Shown: positions 43,118-52,441, counted from the first letter of the stretch. The stretch: DNA of 64,000 nucleotides from Noviherbaspirillum_A sp047237965 (GCF_047237965.1 NZ_JBDFLX010000001.1:2356001-2420000), one strand, 5' to 3'. The notes: generated by a model from the sequence alone, not told the origin. Program-made: numbers and translations.

Positions 43118-44276
43118 CGTCCTCCCCGACCGGCTTCTCGCCGGTCAACAGATAGTGGACCAACTGGCGCACCGGCCTGATGGCCGCGCCGAACGGCAGG
43201 CTTTCCGATCCACGGAAGAACAGCCCGCGCTGCACATCGCCTTTCAATGCATAGGCCAGCCGCGTATCGATGCAGAACTGGCCCGCCTTCGGGTTGCCGT
43301 CGCGCAGCCCGCACTGGTGCAGGCAGTCGAAGGCGGCGATGCAGTCGCGTGCATGGGCGCGGCGCTGCAGCTTTTCCTCCTTCATCAGATAGCCTTCCAG
43401 CCAGGGGGTTTTGACCGCGCGCGCCGGCAGCCCGGCCGCGCTCATGAAGGTGACGATATCTTCCGGCTTCGCCTCGGCCAGCACGCGCTTGAATTCCGGA
43501 TGGGCATCGCCCTCCTCGCTGACGGCAAAGGGGGTGCCGAGCTGCACGCCGTTGGCGCCCATCGCGATCAGCGCGCGCACCTGCTCATGGCTGTGGATGC
43601 CGCCGGCGACGATCAGCGGGATGCGCTCCGATTCCAGGCCCAGCTCGCGCAGCAGCGCCAGGGTGCCTTCCAGCACCGTGGGGAAGGCGAACTGCGGCGC
43701 GTCGATGTCGGCGATGCGCGGCGCGCCGAGGTGGCCGGCCGCAAAGCGCGGGTTCTCGATCACGATCGCATCCGGCAGGCGCTGGCGGCGCATCCATTTC
43801 TTCAGCAGGAGCGCAATGCCGCGCGCATCCGACAGGATGGGAATCAGCGCAACATCGGGAAAGTCGCTGGCCAGTTCCGGCAGGTCCAGCGGCAGGCCGG
43901 CGCCCACCACGATGGCCTCGGCGCCGCTCTCGCAGGCCTGGCGCACATAGGAAGCGTACTCGGCCACGGCCCGCATCACGTTCACCGCGATCATGCCGCG
44001 TCCGCCGGCCAGCGCCAGCGCCGCGCGGATCTCGCGGTCCAGCGCCACCAGGTTGGCGGCATCGATCGCCGCCTTGTCGCGCGAACGGCCGGTCTGCGCC
44101 ATCAGGTCGGCATGATGGCGGCGCAGATCGACGCTGGAGATCGTGCCCAGCCCGCCCAGCCCGGCCACCGTTCCCGCCAGGCGATGCGCGGAAATACCCA
44201 CGCCCATGCCGCCCTGCACCACGGGCAGCAAGGTCTTGTTTCGAATGACGAGGGAAGGCAGATCGGTGGGCAGCAC
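43056..44276 (-). CDS. Nitronate monooxygenase-like FMN enzyme
   Basis: 406 residues if started at the GTG at 44276, which gives the family start LPTDLPSLVIRNKTLLPVVQGGMGVG; a TTG at 44318 is the other option. TIM-barrel FMN enzymes of the 2-nitropropane dioxygenase family oxidise nitronates; some members are enoyl reductases. Motifs: VQGGMGVGIS, NVMRAVAEYASYVR, IVVGAGLPLDLP, PLIVAGGIHSHEQV, GANGVQLGTPFAVSEEGDAH. The C-terminal Cys-bearing part (FDCLHQCGLRDG) is specific to a longer subgroup whose substrate is unknown. The gene overlaps the downstream Usp start. Confidence 0.82.
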   Translation of the reverse strand: MLPTDLPSLVIRNKTLLPVVQGGMGVGISAHRLAGTVAGLGGLGTISSVDLRRHHADLMAQTGRSRDKAAIDAANLVALDREIRAALALAGGRGMIAVNVMRAVAEYASYVRQACESGAEAIVVGAGLPLDLPELASDFPDVALIPILSDARGIALLLKKWMRRQRLPDAIVIENPRFAAGHLGAPRIADIDAPQFAFPTVLEGTLALLRELGLESERIPLIVAGGIHSHEQVRALIAMGANGVQLGTPFAVSEEGDAHPEFKRVLAEAKPEDIVTFMSAAGLPARAVKTPWLEGYLMKEEKLQRRAHARDCIAAFDCLHQCGLRDGNPKAGQFCIDTRLAYALKGDVQRGLFFRGSESLPFGAAIRPVRQLVHYLLTGEKPVGEDDDVFEDTAGQRRLAVVGQSG

Positions 44277-44422
44277 GGCGGGATTCCTGGAACAGTGAAG
44301 ACCGGCCGACTGTAGCAAACGGTCCCGTTTGGAAAATTGACATGGGTCAAAATTGCCCGGACGGCGCGGCCTGCCGCAAGCGCGTCGATCCTGCGTCGAT
44401 ACCCTGTCTCAACGCCTGGCAT

Positions 44423-45340
44423 TCAGGCCGCGCCTTCGCCCTCTCCTTCGTTGAAATGCGCGATCAGGAAGTCGATGAACACCCGCACCTTGGCCGGCAG
44501 CTGGCGCCGGCTCGGATAGAACACGTACAGGTCCGCCGGCGCCGGCGCATGGTCCGGCAGCACCACGCGCAGCCGTCCCGAAGCCAGGTATTTCGCCAGG
44601 TCCCATTCCGAGCGCAGCAGGATGCCGTGCCCGTCGAGCGCCCAGCCCAGCACCACGTCGCCATCGTTGCTCGACAGCGCGCCGCGCACCTTCACCAGCT
44701 GCTCGCGCCGGCCGCGGCCGAGGCGCCAGAGGTTGCCGGGGTCGTTGTTCTGGCGATGCAGGATGCAGCTGTGCCGCGCCAGGTCGTCGGGCGTCTGGGG
44801 CACGCCGGCGCGCTTCAGGTAGCCGGGCGACGCGCACAGGAAGCGCTTGTTGGCAAGGATGCGGCGGGCCGACAACCGGGTGTCGGGCAGCGCGCCGAAG
44901 CGGATGCCGAGGTCGAACGCCTCCTCCACCAGGTCGATCGGGCGGTCGGTCAGCTGCAGCTGCAATTCGATGTCGGGATAGCTGCGGGCAAACGCCGATA
45001 CCAGCGGCGCGATGGTGGTGCGGCCGAAGCCGAGCGTGGCATTGACGCGCAGCAGGCCGCGCGGCTCGGCCCGGTGGCTGCTGACGGCATCTTCCATCTC
45101 GCGGATGTCGGCCAGGATGCGCTGCGCCTCTCCGAGATAAAGTTCGCCCTCGCTGGTCAGGCTGATGCGGCGGGTGGTGCGGTTGAGCAGCCGCACGCCG
45201 AGCCGCTGCTCCATCTGCGCCAGCCGCTTGGTCGCGGCCGGCGGCGTGATGTCGAGTTCGCGCGCGGCCGCCGACAGGCTGCCCTTTCTGGCCAGCGTGG
45301 CAAAGAAGGCCATTTCCGAGATGGCGTCGGTTTTCATCAT
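44423..45340 (-). CDS. LysR-family regulator, divergent from the tartrate dehydratase gene
   Basis: 305 residues. The N-terminal HTH is MAFFATLARKGSLSAAARELDITPPAATKRLAQMEQRLGVRLLNRTTRR. The effector domain (LLRVNATLGFGRTTIAPLVSAFARSYPDIELQLQLTDRPIDLVEEAFDLGIRFG) belongs to the large DmlR/CrgA-like subgroup. It is divergent from the dehydratase gene with 147 bases between, the classic LysR arrangement, so it probably controls that gene in response to tartrate or a related acid. Confidence 0.88.
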   Translation of the reverse strand: MMKTDAISEMAFFATLARKGSLSAAARELDITPPAATKRLAQMEQRLGVRLLNRTTRRISLTSEGELYLGEAQRILADIREMEDAVSSHRAEPRGLLRVNATLGFGRTTIAPLVSAFARSYPDIELQLQLTDRPIDLVEEAFDLGIRFGALPDTRLSARRILANKRFLCASPGYLKRAGVPQTPDDLARHSCILHRQNNDPGNLWRLGRGRREQLVKVRGALSSNDGDVVLGWALDGHGILLRSEWDLAKYLASGRLRVVLPDHAPAPADLYVFYPSRRQLPAKVRVFIDFLIAHFNEGEGEGAA

Positions 45341-45387
45341 GGAAGCGAATCATAAACCCTTGCCCTGCAAGCCGCGAAGCGGATGCG

Positions 45388-45416
45388 TCATTCACCCAGG
45401 GTAAAGAATGGAATGA
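45388..45416. promoter_or_regulatory. Candidate LysR operator in the lysR-tarD intergenic region
   Basis: TCATTC (45388-45393) and GAATGA (45411-45416) form a dyad with 17 bases between; inside it ATTC-N12-GAAT also pairs. It lies about 72 bases before the dehydratase ATG and 48 after the divergent lysR start. Confidence 0.4.
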
Positions 45417-45487
45417 ACGATGGTAAATAATCGAAACCCCGCGGCGGGCTATGCTGTGGCCACTTTCCAACCCTGCCGGAACCCATC

Positions 45488-46654
45488 ATGAGAATCGTAG
45501 AAATCCGCGAGAAAACCCTGCCGATCAGCTCCCCCATCCGCAACGCCTATATCGACTTTTCCAAGATGACGCTGTCGCTGGTGGCGGTGATCACCGATGT
45601 CATCCGCGACGGCAAGCCGGTGGTCGGCTATGGCTTCAACTCCAACGGCCGCTACGGCCAGGGCATGCTGATGCGGGAGCGCTTCATCCCGCGCATCATG
45701 GAAGCCGACCCGGCCTCGCTGGTCAACGACGAGGGCGACAACCTCGATCCGCACAAGATCTGGAACTGCATGTACACCAATGAAAAGCCGGGCGGCCATG
45801 GCGAGCGCTCGGTGGCGATCGGCACCATGGACATGGCGATCTGGGACGCGGTCGCCAAGATCGCCGGCAAGCCGCTGTTCCAGCTGCTGGCCGAGCGCTA
45901 CGGCGACGGCAAGCCCAACCGTGAAGTATTCGTCTATGCCGCCGGCGGCTACTACTATCCGGGCAAGGGCCTGGAAGCGCTGCAGAATGAAATGCGCAGC
46001 TATATCGAGCGCGGCTACAGCGTGGTGAAGATGAAGATCGGCGGCGACAGCCTGGCCGAGGACCAGCGCCGCATCGAGGCGGTGCTGTCGGTGCTGGAGG
46101 ACGGCCAGCGGCTGTGCGTCGACGCCAACGGGCGTTTCGACATGGACACCGCCATCGCCTATGCCAAGGCGCTGGGCCAGTACAACCTGTTCTGGTACGA
46201 GGAAGCCGGCGACCCGCTGGACTATGAACTGCAGTCCATCCTGCGCAGCTACTACAAGAATCCGATGGCCACCGGCGAGAACCTGTTCTCGATGCAGGAT
46301 GCGCGCAACCTGATCCGCTACGGAGGCATGCGCGCCGACCGCGACTGGCTGCAGTTCGACTGCGCGCTGTCCTACGGTCTGGTCGAGTATCTGCGTACGC
46401 TGGACATGCTGCGCGAGCACGGCTGGTCGCCCAGCCGCTGCATTCCGCACGGCGGCCACCAGATGTCGCTCAACATCGCGGCCGGCCTGGGCCTGGGCGG
46501 CAATGAATCCTACCCGGACCTGTTCCAGCCCTTCGGCGGCTTCCCGGACGGCGTCGAGGTGAAGGACAGCCGCATCGTGATGCCTGAGCTGCCCGGCATC
46601 GGTTTCGAAGGCAAGTCCAACCTGATCAGCGTGATGCGGGAACTGAGCGCCTGA
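45488..46654 (+). CDS. tarD: D(-)-tartrate dehydratase-like enzyme (enolase superfamily)
   Basis: 388 residues. It matches what I know of Bradyrhizobium TarD along its whole length, including ISSPIRNAYIDF, GYGFNSNGRYGQG, NEKPGGHGERSVA and IPHGGHQMSLNIAAGLGLGGNESYP. Catalytic residues are shifted by one: K183 (VKMKIG), D212 (VDANGRF), E238 (WYEEAG), E264 (ATGENLF), H321 (IPHGGH). The reaction would be D-tartrate to oxaloacetate with Mg2+. It is single, followed by a strong terminator. A related substrate cannot be excluded. Confidence 0.9.
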   Translation: MRIVEIREKTLPISSPIRNAYIDFSKMTLSLVAVITDVIRDGKPVVGYGFNSNGRYGQGMLMRERFIPRIMEADPASLVNDEGDNLDPHKIWNCMYTNEKPGGHGERSVAIGTMDMAIWDAVAKIAGKPLFQLLAERYGDGKPNREVFVYAAGGYYYPGKGLEALQNEMRSYIERGYSVVKMKIGGDSLAEDQRRIEAVLSVLEDGQRLCVDANGRFDMDTAIAYAKALGQYNLFWYEEAGDPLDYELQSILRSYYKNPMATGENLFSMQDARNLIRYGGMRADRDWLQFDCALSYGLVEYLRTLDMLREHGWSPSRCIPHGGHQMSLNIAAGLGLGGNESYPDLFQPFGGFPDGVEVKDSRIVMPELPGIGFEGKSNLISVMRELSA

Positions 46655-46682
46655 CGCGACGGCGACGATCCGTAGAGATGCA

Positions 46683-46718
46683 AGCCCGGCCCGCCCATGC
46701 GCCGCCGGGCTGTTTTTT
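46683..46718 (+). terminator. Rho-independent terminator of the tartrate dehydratase gene
   Basis: AGCCCGGC (46683-46690) pairs with GCCGGGCT (46704-46711), followed by GTTTTTT. It lies 28 bases after the stop codon. Confidence 0.85.
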
Positions 46719-46814
46719 GCCCTCAAAACAACAAGTAGCCGAAAACCGAACACCAAAATTGATACCTGGAAATAATTTATGGCAAGATAAAGCCAGTTGC
46801 CACCAGGAATCATC

Positions 46815-47105
46815 ATGACCAACCTCCTCTTCCGCCTGGAACGACGCGCCCGTTTTCTGATGGGTGGCGTTGCCTGTCTCACCCTGCTCGCGCTGGTGCT
46901 GTTCAACAGCCACCTGATCGAGTCCCAACCTTCCTATGACGCCTACGGCTGGTACACCGTCGATTCCCTAAGCCGGAGCATGGTGCTTGCGCGCCGCATG
47001 GATAGCGAATCCGCCTGTCGGGAATCGGCGCTGGCCCTTGCCGTGAGCTGCATGCAGGGCAAGTCGCTGAATGCCCAACTGGCCGCCTCGTCGCAAACCC
47101 ATTAA
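46815..47105 (+). CDS. Small membrane-anchored protein, uncharacterised
   Basis: 96 residues from the ATG at 46815. One membrane helix near the start (FLMGGVACLTLLALVLFNSHLI, residues about 15-36), with basic residues before it, then a soluble tail with two Cys (SACRESALALAVSCMQG) that could form a disulfide if periplasmic. I do not recognise a family. It stands alone between the dehydratase terminator and the hydrolase gene. Confidence 0.5.
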   Translation: MTNLLFRLERRARFLMGGVACLTLLALVLFNSHLIESQPSYDAYGWYTVDSLSRSMVLARRMDSESACRESALALAVSCMQGKSLNAQLAASSQTH

Positions 47106-47218
47106 TAAAATTGCATCAGAGAATTTTTTTTCCTGAAATTGTCATTGCGGTATTGAGTTGCAGAAACTTGATTTTTAGAATGGGTTCCTGCTTTCGGTAA
47201 CCGTTCAGGAGCGCTGCA

Positions 47219-48421
47219 ATGCTTGCCCGCCTCGTCCGTTTCGCATTTTCCGCATGCCTTGCCGTGGGTGCGCTCATGCCTGCCCATGCGACCGCGCTTG
47301 ACGCCCGGCTGAACGAACAGGTGGTCATGGTGCCGACGGCCAATGGCGCCACACTGGAAACCACGATCTTCCGACCGCCTGGCCAAGGCCCCTTTCCCCT
47401 GCTGGTGATGAACCATGGCAAGCAGCCGGGCGACCCGCGCCTGCAGCCGCGCGACCGTTTCTATTACATGAGCCGGGAATTCGTGCGGCGCGGCTATGCG
47501 GTGATGGTGCCGATGCGCACCGGCTTTTCCCGCTCCGGCGGCGACTACATGGATTACGGCTGCAACATGACCGGCAACGGCTATCTGCAGGCGATGGACC
47601 TGCGCGCCACGATTGCCTATGCCCGCAGCCAGAGCTGGGTGGACGGCGAACGCATCCTGGTGGCGGGCCAGTCCTACGGTGGCCTGGCAACGCTGGCCGC
47701 CGGCGCCGGCGCCCTGCCCGGCGTGCGCGGCCTGCTGAACTTTGCCGGCGGCCTGCGCGCCGACGGTGGCGAGTGCCAGTGGAAGACGGCGCTGATCGAG
47801 GCCTTTGCCGCCTACGGCAGCCGCAGCACCCTGCCCAGCCTGTGGTTCTATGGCGCCAACGACAGCTACTTCAATCATGAGCTGGCCGGCCGGCTGCATC
47901 AGGCCTATGTCGCCGCCGGCGGCCAGGCGCAGCTGGTTGCCTACGACGCCTTCAAGCACGACGCCCATGGCATGGTCGGCAGCCGCGACGGTTTCGCGGT
48001 GTGGTGGCCGCAGGCGCGCGGCTTCCTGCAGCGCCTGGGCATGCCGACCGAGGAAGTCGTGGCGATCGCCGAAGATGCGCCGATTCCGCGCAGCTACTTC
48101 GCCGCCGTGGGCGACATCGATTCCGTGCCCTTCCTGCGCGAGCGCGGCCGTGAAGCCTATCGGGCCTTCCTGGCCAAGTCGACGCCGCGCGCCTTCGCCG
48201 TCTCGGCCAGCGGCGCATGGAGCTGGGCCGAGGAAGGCGAGGATCCGGCCGGCCGGGTGCTCAAGGCTTGCCAGGCCAACAGCCAGCAGCCGTGCCGGCT
48301 GTATGCGGTGGATGATTACGTGGTCTGGAACAAAGATGCGGCCGTGCCGGCCAATCTGGCTGGCGGCGAGCGGCAGGAAACAGTGGATCCGGGGCTGACC
48401 GCGTCGCTGCGCGGCCGTTGA
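47219..48421 (+). CDS. Secreted alpha/beta hydrolase (dienelactone hydrolase-like)
   Basis: 400 residues with a signal peptide (MLARLVRFAFSACLAVGALMPAHA). Serine hydrolase fold: nucleophile in VAGQSYGGLATLAAG (Ser about 151), Asp in FYGANDSYFNHE, His in FKHDAHGMVGSRDG; LLVMNHG is the oxyanion region. Natural substrate unknown; a periplasmic esterase or peptidase is likely. The C-terminal 110 residues, with two Cys (LKACQANSQQPCRLY), look like an added domain without a known name. Confidence 0.75.
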   Translation: MLARLVRFAFSACLAVGALMPAHATALDARLNEQVVMVPTANGATLETTIFRPPGQGPFPLLVMNHGKQPGDPRLQPRDRFYYMSREFVRRGYAVMVPMRTGFSRSGGDYMDYGCNMTGNGYLQAMDLRATIAYARSQSWVDGERILVAGQSYGGLATLAAGAGALPGVRGLLNFAGGLRADGGECQWKTALIEAFAAYGSRSTLPSLWFYGANDSYFNHELAGRLHQAYVAAGGQAQLVAYDAFKHDAHGMVGSRDGFAVWWPQARGFLQRLGMPTEEVVAIAEDAPIPRSYFAAVGDIDSVPFLRERGREAYRAFLAKSTPRAFAVSASGAWSWAEEGEDPAGRVLKACQANSQQPCRLYAVDDYVVWNKDAAVPANLAGGERQETVDPGLTASLRGR

Positions 48422-48424
48422 GGT

Positions 48425-49030
48425 TCAGCCCGCGCGTCGCCAGGCCAGCAACTCATTGTTGGCCGGCAGAGCGAGGTCGGCCACCGGCGTCAGTCCCTGT
48501 GCATGCGCCAGCGCGTCGATGTCTTCCCGGTTGCGCAGCCCCATGTGCGGCGCCTGCGCCCGCAGGCTGGCGTCGAACTGGGCATTGCTGGGCGTGGTGA
48601 ACTGGCCGTCGCGCCTGAACGGGCCGTAGATGCACAGCATGCCGCCCGGCGCCAGCACCCGGCCGATGCCGCGGAACATCGACTGCACTTCCGGCCACGC
48701 CATGATGTGGCAGGTGTTGGCGGTGTAGACGGCGTCGAACGGGCCGGCTGGCCAGTCATTTGACCCGGCGTCGAGCAGCAGCGGCGGCAGCACATTGGGC
48801 AAGGCCGCGCCGTCCAGCCAGGCCCGGATGGACGCATGGTTGGCGGCAAGGTCGCTGGTCTGCCACAGCAGGTGCGGCATGGCGGCGCCGAAATGCACCG
48901 CATGCTGGCCGGTGCCGCTGCCGATTTCCAGCACGGTATGGCAGCCGCGCAGCAGATCGCGCAATGCAGCAAGAATCGGCTCGCGATTGCGGGCGCTGGC
49001 GGCGGAAAATGGCTTGCTGATCATCGGCAT
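48425..49030 (-). CDS. DUF938-family SAM-dependent methyltransferase
   Basis: 201 residues. The class I methyltransferase loop VLEIGSGTGQHAVHFG is clear, then DAVYTANTCHIMAWPEVQSMFRGIGRVLAPGGMLCIYGPF, typical of DUF938 proteins, whose substrate is unknown. Start chosen at the first ATG (49030); a second ATG two codons later is possible. It is convergent with the hydrolase gene, with three bases between. Confidence 0.82.
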   Translation of the reverse strand: MPMISKPFSAASARNREPILAALRDLLRGCHTVLEIGSGTGQHAVHFGAAMPHLLWQTSDLAANHASIRAWLDGAALPNVLPPLLLDAGSNDWPAGPFDAVYTANTCHIMAWPEVQSMFRGIGRVLAPGGMLCIYGPFRRDGQFTTPSNAQFDASLRAQAPHMGLRNREDIDALAHAQGLTPVADLALPANNELLAWRRAG

Positions 49031-49222
49031 AAGGGCGTTGGGAGGCAGTTGATGAAATGTTTGTCATCCAATGCGATGCAACATACGCGGGTGGTTCCTA
49101 CATGAATTGCCGGCATTTTCCTACGTGCGGCGCGGGCCATCGATGCTTTAATTGTTGCGCCTGTACATGCATTTCGCATATTGCCGTGAGGCGGCAGATC
49201 ACCGACCAAGCCGAGGACGCCC

Positions 49223-49435
49223 ATGAACAGCACTGACGAAGCCATCCTGACCTTTGCCGAAGCCTTTTCCCGGCTTGGCGACCGCAAGTACCGCGACCTG
49301 TACGTCGAGGCGCTTGCTTCCATCGTGCGCATGGCTAAGGCGGAGGAACGCTATGCGGCCCAGACCGGCCAGGAAGCGGACGAGTCGCCGTGCTGGCCGG
49401 CGGCGTCGGCCGAGGGCGTCCCGCTGCTGCACTGA
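49223..49435 (+). CDS. Short helical protein, uncharacterised
   Basis: 70 residues. Predicted mostly helical and acidic (STDEAILTFAEAFSRLGDRKYRDLYVEALASIVRMAKAEERY). Third-position GC is high, as in its neighbours, which supports coding. No family recognised; it lies alone between a methyltransferase and a binding-protein gene. Confidence 0.45.
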   Translation: MNSTDEAILTFAEAFSRLGDRKYRDLYVEALASIVRMAKAEERYAAQTGQEADESPCWPAASAEGVPLLH

Positions 49436-49484
49436 GCCGCCGCACCGGGACGCCGCACGAAGGCCGCGCCGCTTCAGGCCGGGC

Positions 49485-50729
49485 TTACGCTCCCGGGCGC
49501 TTCATCTGGCAGGAGCTGGGCTGCGCCGCCACATAGGTGTCGATCTTCTGGTCGGTGCGCCAGCCGTAGCCGGTGTTTTCCTGGTCGTACTTGACGTCCT
49601 TGCCATTGGTCTTCACCCAGGTCGCCACCACCAGCGGCTGCTGCACCTGGTGGTCGGTCTTGCGCATCTCCACTTCGCCGTTCAGGCTCTTGACCTTCAT
49701 GCCCTCCATTGCAACGGCTACCTTCACCGGGTCGGTCGACTTGCTGTCCTTGATTGCCTTGGACAGCATGGACACCACGGTGTAGGTATCCATCACATAG
49801 AAGTCATCGTTGAACTTCTGCTTGAAGGCGTCGGCAATGTCGGCGCCCATGAAGCCGTCGTTGTTGACGTTCCAGTAGGCGATCTGCTTGACCCGGTCGG
49901 CGCCGGCGGCGCCCATCGCGGTCGGCACACCGCTGGTGGCGGCGTAGTAGGTGTAGAAGTTGGCCTTCAGGTCGGCATCCTTGGCCGCCTTGATCAGCAG
50001 CGCCAGGTCCGCGCCCCAGTTGCCGGTCACTACCGTGTCGGCGCCGGACGCCTTGATCTTGGCGATGTAGGGCGAAAAGTCCTTCACCTGCGCGATCGGA
50101 TGCAGGTCGTCGCCGACGATCTGGATGTCCGGGCGCTTGCGCTTCAGGTAATCCTTGGCGGCGCGGGTAACCTGGTGGCCGAAGGAGTAATTCTGGCCGA
50201 TGATGTAGACCTTCTTGATGCTCTGGTCCTTGGCCATATAGCTGGTCAGGCCTTCCATCTTCATGTCGGAATTGGCGTCGAAGCGGAAGTGCCAGAAGCT
50301 GCACTTGCTGTTGGTCAGGTCGGGGTCGATCGCCGAATAGTTCAGGAACACGACTTCCTTCCCCGGGTTGCGCTCATTGTGCTTGTTGACCGCATCCACC
50401 AGCGCCAGCGCCACCGCCGAGCCATTGCCCTGCGCGATATAGCGGTAACCCTGGTCGATCGCGCTCTTCAACTGCGACAGCGACTCCTGCGGGCTCAGCT
50501 TGTTGTCGAAGGCGGTGAACTGCAGCGTATGCTCGCCGGCCCATTTTTCCTTGTTGGCCTTGTCGGAAATGAGCTGGAAGCTGTTCAGGATATTGCTGGA
50601 AATCGGCGACATCGGGCCGGAGAAGGCATCGATGACGGCAACCTTGACGGTGTCGGCGCTGGCTGTCTGGACGGTAAAGGCAGCGGCGACGGAAAGCGCG
50701 CACGCAAGCGGGCGGGTGGGAAATGCCAT
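49485..50729 (-). CDS. Branched-chain amino-acid type ABC transporter substrate-binding protein
   Basis: 414 residues from the ATG at 50729, with CAGGAGAC before it. The signal peptide is AFPTRPLACALSVAAAFTVQTASA. Periplasmic-binding fold type I (LivJ/Peripla_BP_6): VKVAVIDAFSGPMSPISSNILNSFQLI, then VVFLNYSAIDPDL, KKVYIIGQNYSFGHQVTRAAKDYL and DTVVTGNWGADLALLIKAAKDA. It binds amino acids, amides or aromatic acids in different members. No permease or ATPase gene is adjacent, so it is an orphan receptor. Confidence 0.88.
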   Translation of the reverse strand: MAFPTRPLACALSVAAAFTVQTASADTVKVAVIDAFSGPMSPISSNILNSFQLISDKANKEKWAGEHTLQFTAFDNKLSPQESLSQLKSAIDQGYRYIAQGNGSAVALALVDAVNKHNERNPGKEVVFLNYSAIDPDLTNSKCSFWHFRFDANSDMKMEGLTSYMAKDQSIKKVYIIGQNYSFGHQVTRAAKDYLKRKRPDIQIVGDDLHPIAQVKDFSPYIAKIKASGADTVVTGNWGADLALLIKAAKDADLKANFYTYYAATSGVPTAMGAAGADRVKQIAYWNVNNDGFMGADIADAFKQKFNDDFYVMDTYTVVSMLSKAIKDSKSTDPVKVAVAMEGMKVKSLNGEVEMRKTDHQVQQPLVVATWVKTNGKDVKYDQENTGYGWRTDQKIDTYVAAQPSSCQMKRPGA

Positions 50730-50835
50730 TGTTCTTGTCTCCTGAGATGAAGCGTGATGCGGCTGCATACGCTCTTATAATCGTGCGCCGGGCAAGCCCG
50801 GCGCGCATTCATCTTCTCCGTCCCGATAACGAAAG

Positions 50836-51756
50836 TCAAGAAGCCGCGGGCTCGGCGCTTTTCGGTTCGGCCGCTTCGGTAAAGAAACGCTCGCCCAGCT
50901 CTTCCAGGCCCAGCGACTGCAGCACCGCCTGCAGCCGCTCCGACGGTCGGCGGCGCGGCAGGTTCTGGTAGCTGGCCACGATCAGTTCATTCTTCATCGA
51001 ATGCTCCCAGCCCACCAGCTCGGTCACGGTGACCTGGTAGCCATGCGCTTCCAGCTGCAGGCAGCGCAGCACATTGGTGAGCTGGCTGCCGAATTCCCGG
51101 GTATGCACCGGGTGGCGCCAGATCTCGGTCAGCGCATCGCGCGACAGGGAGCGCGCCTTGTTCTTCTTCAGCACCGAGGCCACCTCGGCCTGGCAGCATG
51201 GCACCAGCACGATGAAGCGGGCCTTCTTCTTCAACGCGAAATGGATCGCGTCGTCGGTGGCGGTATTGCAGGCATGCAGCGCAGTCACCACGTCGATCCG
51301 TTCCGGCAGCCGCTCGGAAGTGATCGACTCGGCCACCGACAGGTTCAGGAAGGACATGCCGGCAAAGCCCAGGCGCGCCGCCAGCTCCTCCGACTTCTGC
51401 ACCAGTTCGTCGCGGGTTTCGATGCCGTAGATGTGCGAGCCCGGCGCCTGGTCCTTGAAGAACAGGTCGTACAGGATGAAGCCGAGGTAGGACTTGCCGG
51501 CGCCATGGTCCACCAGCCGGATCTCGGGCTGGTCCGCCAGCACCTGCCGCAGCAGCGGCTCGATGAACTGCACCAGGTGGTAGACCTGCTTGAGCTTGCG
51601 CCGGCTGTCCTGGTTGAGCTTGCCGTCGCGGGTGAGGATGTGCAGCTCCTTGAGCAGCTCCAGCGACTGGCCGGGACGGATCTCGGCGGCCAGCGGATGC
51701 GGCTGGTCCTGCCGTTCCGGCGCTGGCGGCGCGCCGGCTTTTCGATGTTTCTTCAC
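50836..51756 (-). CDS. Class I SAM-dependent methyltransferase (Methyltransf_32 type)
   Basis: 306 residues. VQFIEPLLRQVLADQPEIRLVDHGAGKSYLGFILYDLFF is the SAM-binding region (VDHGAGKSY replaces the usual Gly-rich loop). IDVVTALHACNTATDDAIHFALKKKARFIVLVPCCQAEV gives the family pattern with HACNTATD and PCC, seen in METTL25-like enzymes. Substrate unknown. Its start overlaps the stop of the upstream small gene by four bases. Confidence 0.78.
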   Translation of the reverse strand: MKKHRKAGAPPAPERQDQPHPLAAEIRPGQSLELLKELHILTRDGKLNQDSRRKLKQVYHLVQFIEPLLRQVLADQPEIRLVDHGAGKSYLGFILYDLFFKDQAPGSHIYGIETRDELVQKSEELAARLGFAGMSFLNLSVAESITSERLPERIDVVTALHACNTATDDAIHFALKKKARFIVLVPCCQAEVASVLKKNKARSLSRDALTEIWRHPVHTREFGSQLTNVLRCLQLEAHGYQVTVTELVGWEHSMKNELIVASYQNLPRRRPSERLQAVLQSLGLEELGERFFTEAAEPKSAEPAAS

Positions 51757-52088
51757 GCGTGCAGGTTCCAGTGGTCGGGCCCGCCTTCGCCATGGTGCTC
51801 CTCGAACTGCAGCAGCAGGTCGAAGCGCACATGGTCCGGCAGGCTGGGGTATTTCTCGCCGCTGAAGATGGCCTGGTATTCGGCCGCGGCGGCGCGGATG
51901 TCGGCCGGCACCGGGTAGTCGTCGAGATAGTCTTCCAGCCAGGCATCGCTCAGCTCATTCTTCAACTGCTCGCGCTGCTCGTCCGACAGCGACGCCAGGT
52001 CGCCGTCGCCGGTGTCGATGTGGCGCATCAGGGCGTCCAGTTGTGCGGCCGATGTTGGCGGATCGAAAGTGTGCTTGTGCTTGGTCAT
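51753..52088 (-). CDS. Small acidic protein cotranscribed with a methyltransferase, uncharacterised
   Basis: 111 residues, acidic and helical (AQLDALMRHIDTGDGDLASLSDEQREQLKNELSDAWLEDYLDDYPVPADIRAAAAEYQAIF), with His and Glu clusters at the end (FEEHHGEGGPDHWNLHA). No family recognised. Four-base overlap with the methyltransferase gene suggests a functional link. Confidence 0.7.
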   Translation of the reverse strand: MTKHKHTFDPPTSAAQLDALMRHIDTGDGDLASLSDEQREQLKNELSDAWLEDYLDDYPVPADIRAAAAEYQAIFSGEKYPSLPDHVRFDLLLQFEEHHGEGGPDHWNLHA

Positions 52089-52441
52089 AGGCTATGGGCT
52101 CCGCGGTTTCCTGTGGTGATCCAGGTGCGCCGGCAGCGCGGCAAGGGCGCCGGCCCCGAGGTCGCCATTCTACACAAGGGCCCTGCATCGCATGGTGATG
52201 CGGCGCACAGGCGGGTTCTTTCAACGCACCGCGGGGCCGCGACCTGAACCAGACCAGGCCGCCGCCACATAAGGCCGCCCTTTCGCTTGTCATTCACCGC
52301 AGCAAGCCAGTCGGAAGCGCCGATGCGGCCATGTCGCACCGATCCCGGCACCGAGACTGCCTGTCCGAAGGCAGGTGCCACGCCATCCCGCCCGCATCGG
52401 CGCCAGCCCGCTTGCAGGCACCATCCATCCAGGGAAATTCC
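52089..52441. other. Intergenic region, divergent
   Basis: About 350 bases between two divergent genes. I see no coding signal or clear hairpin terminator. The promoters of both flanking genes must lie here, but I cannot place them. Confidence 0.5.
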
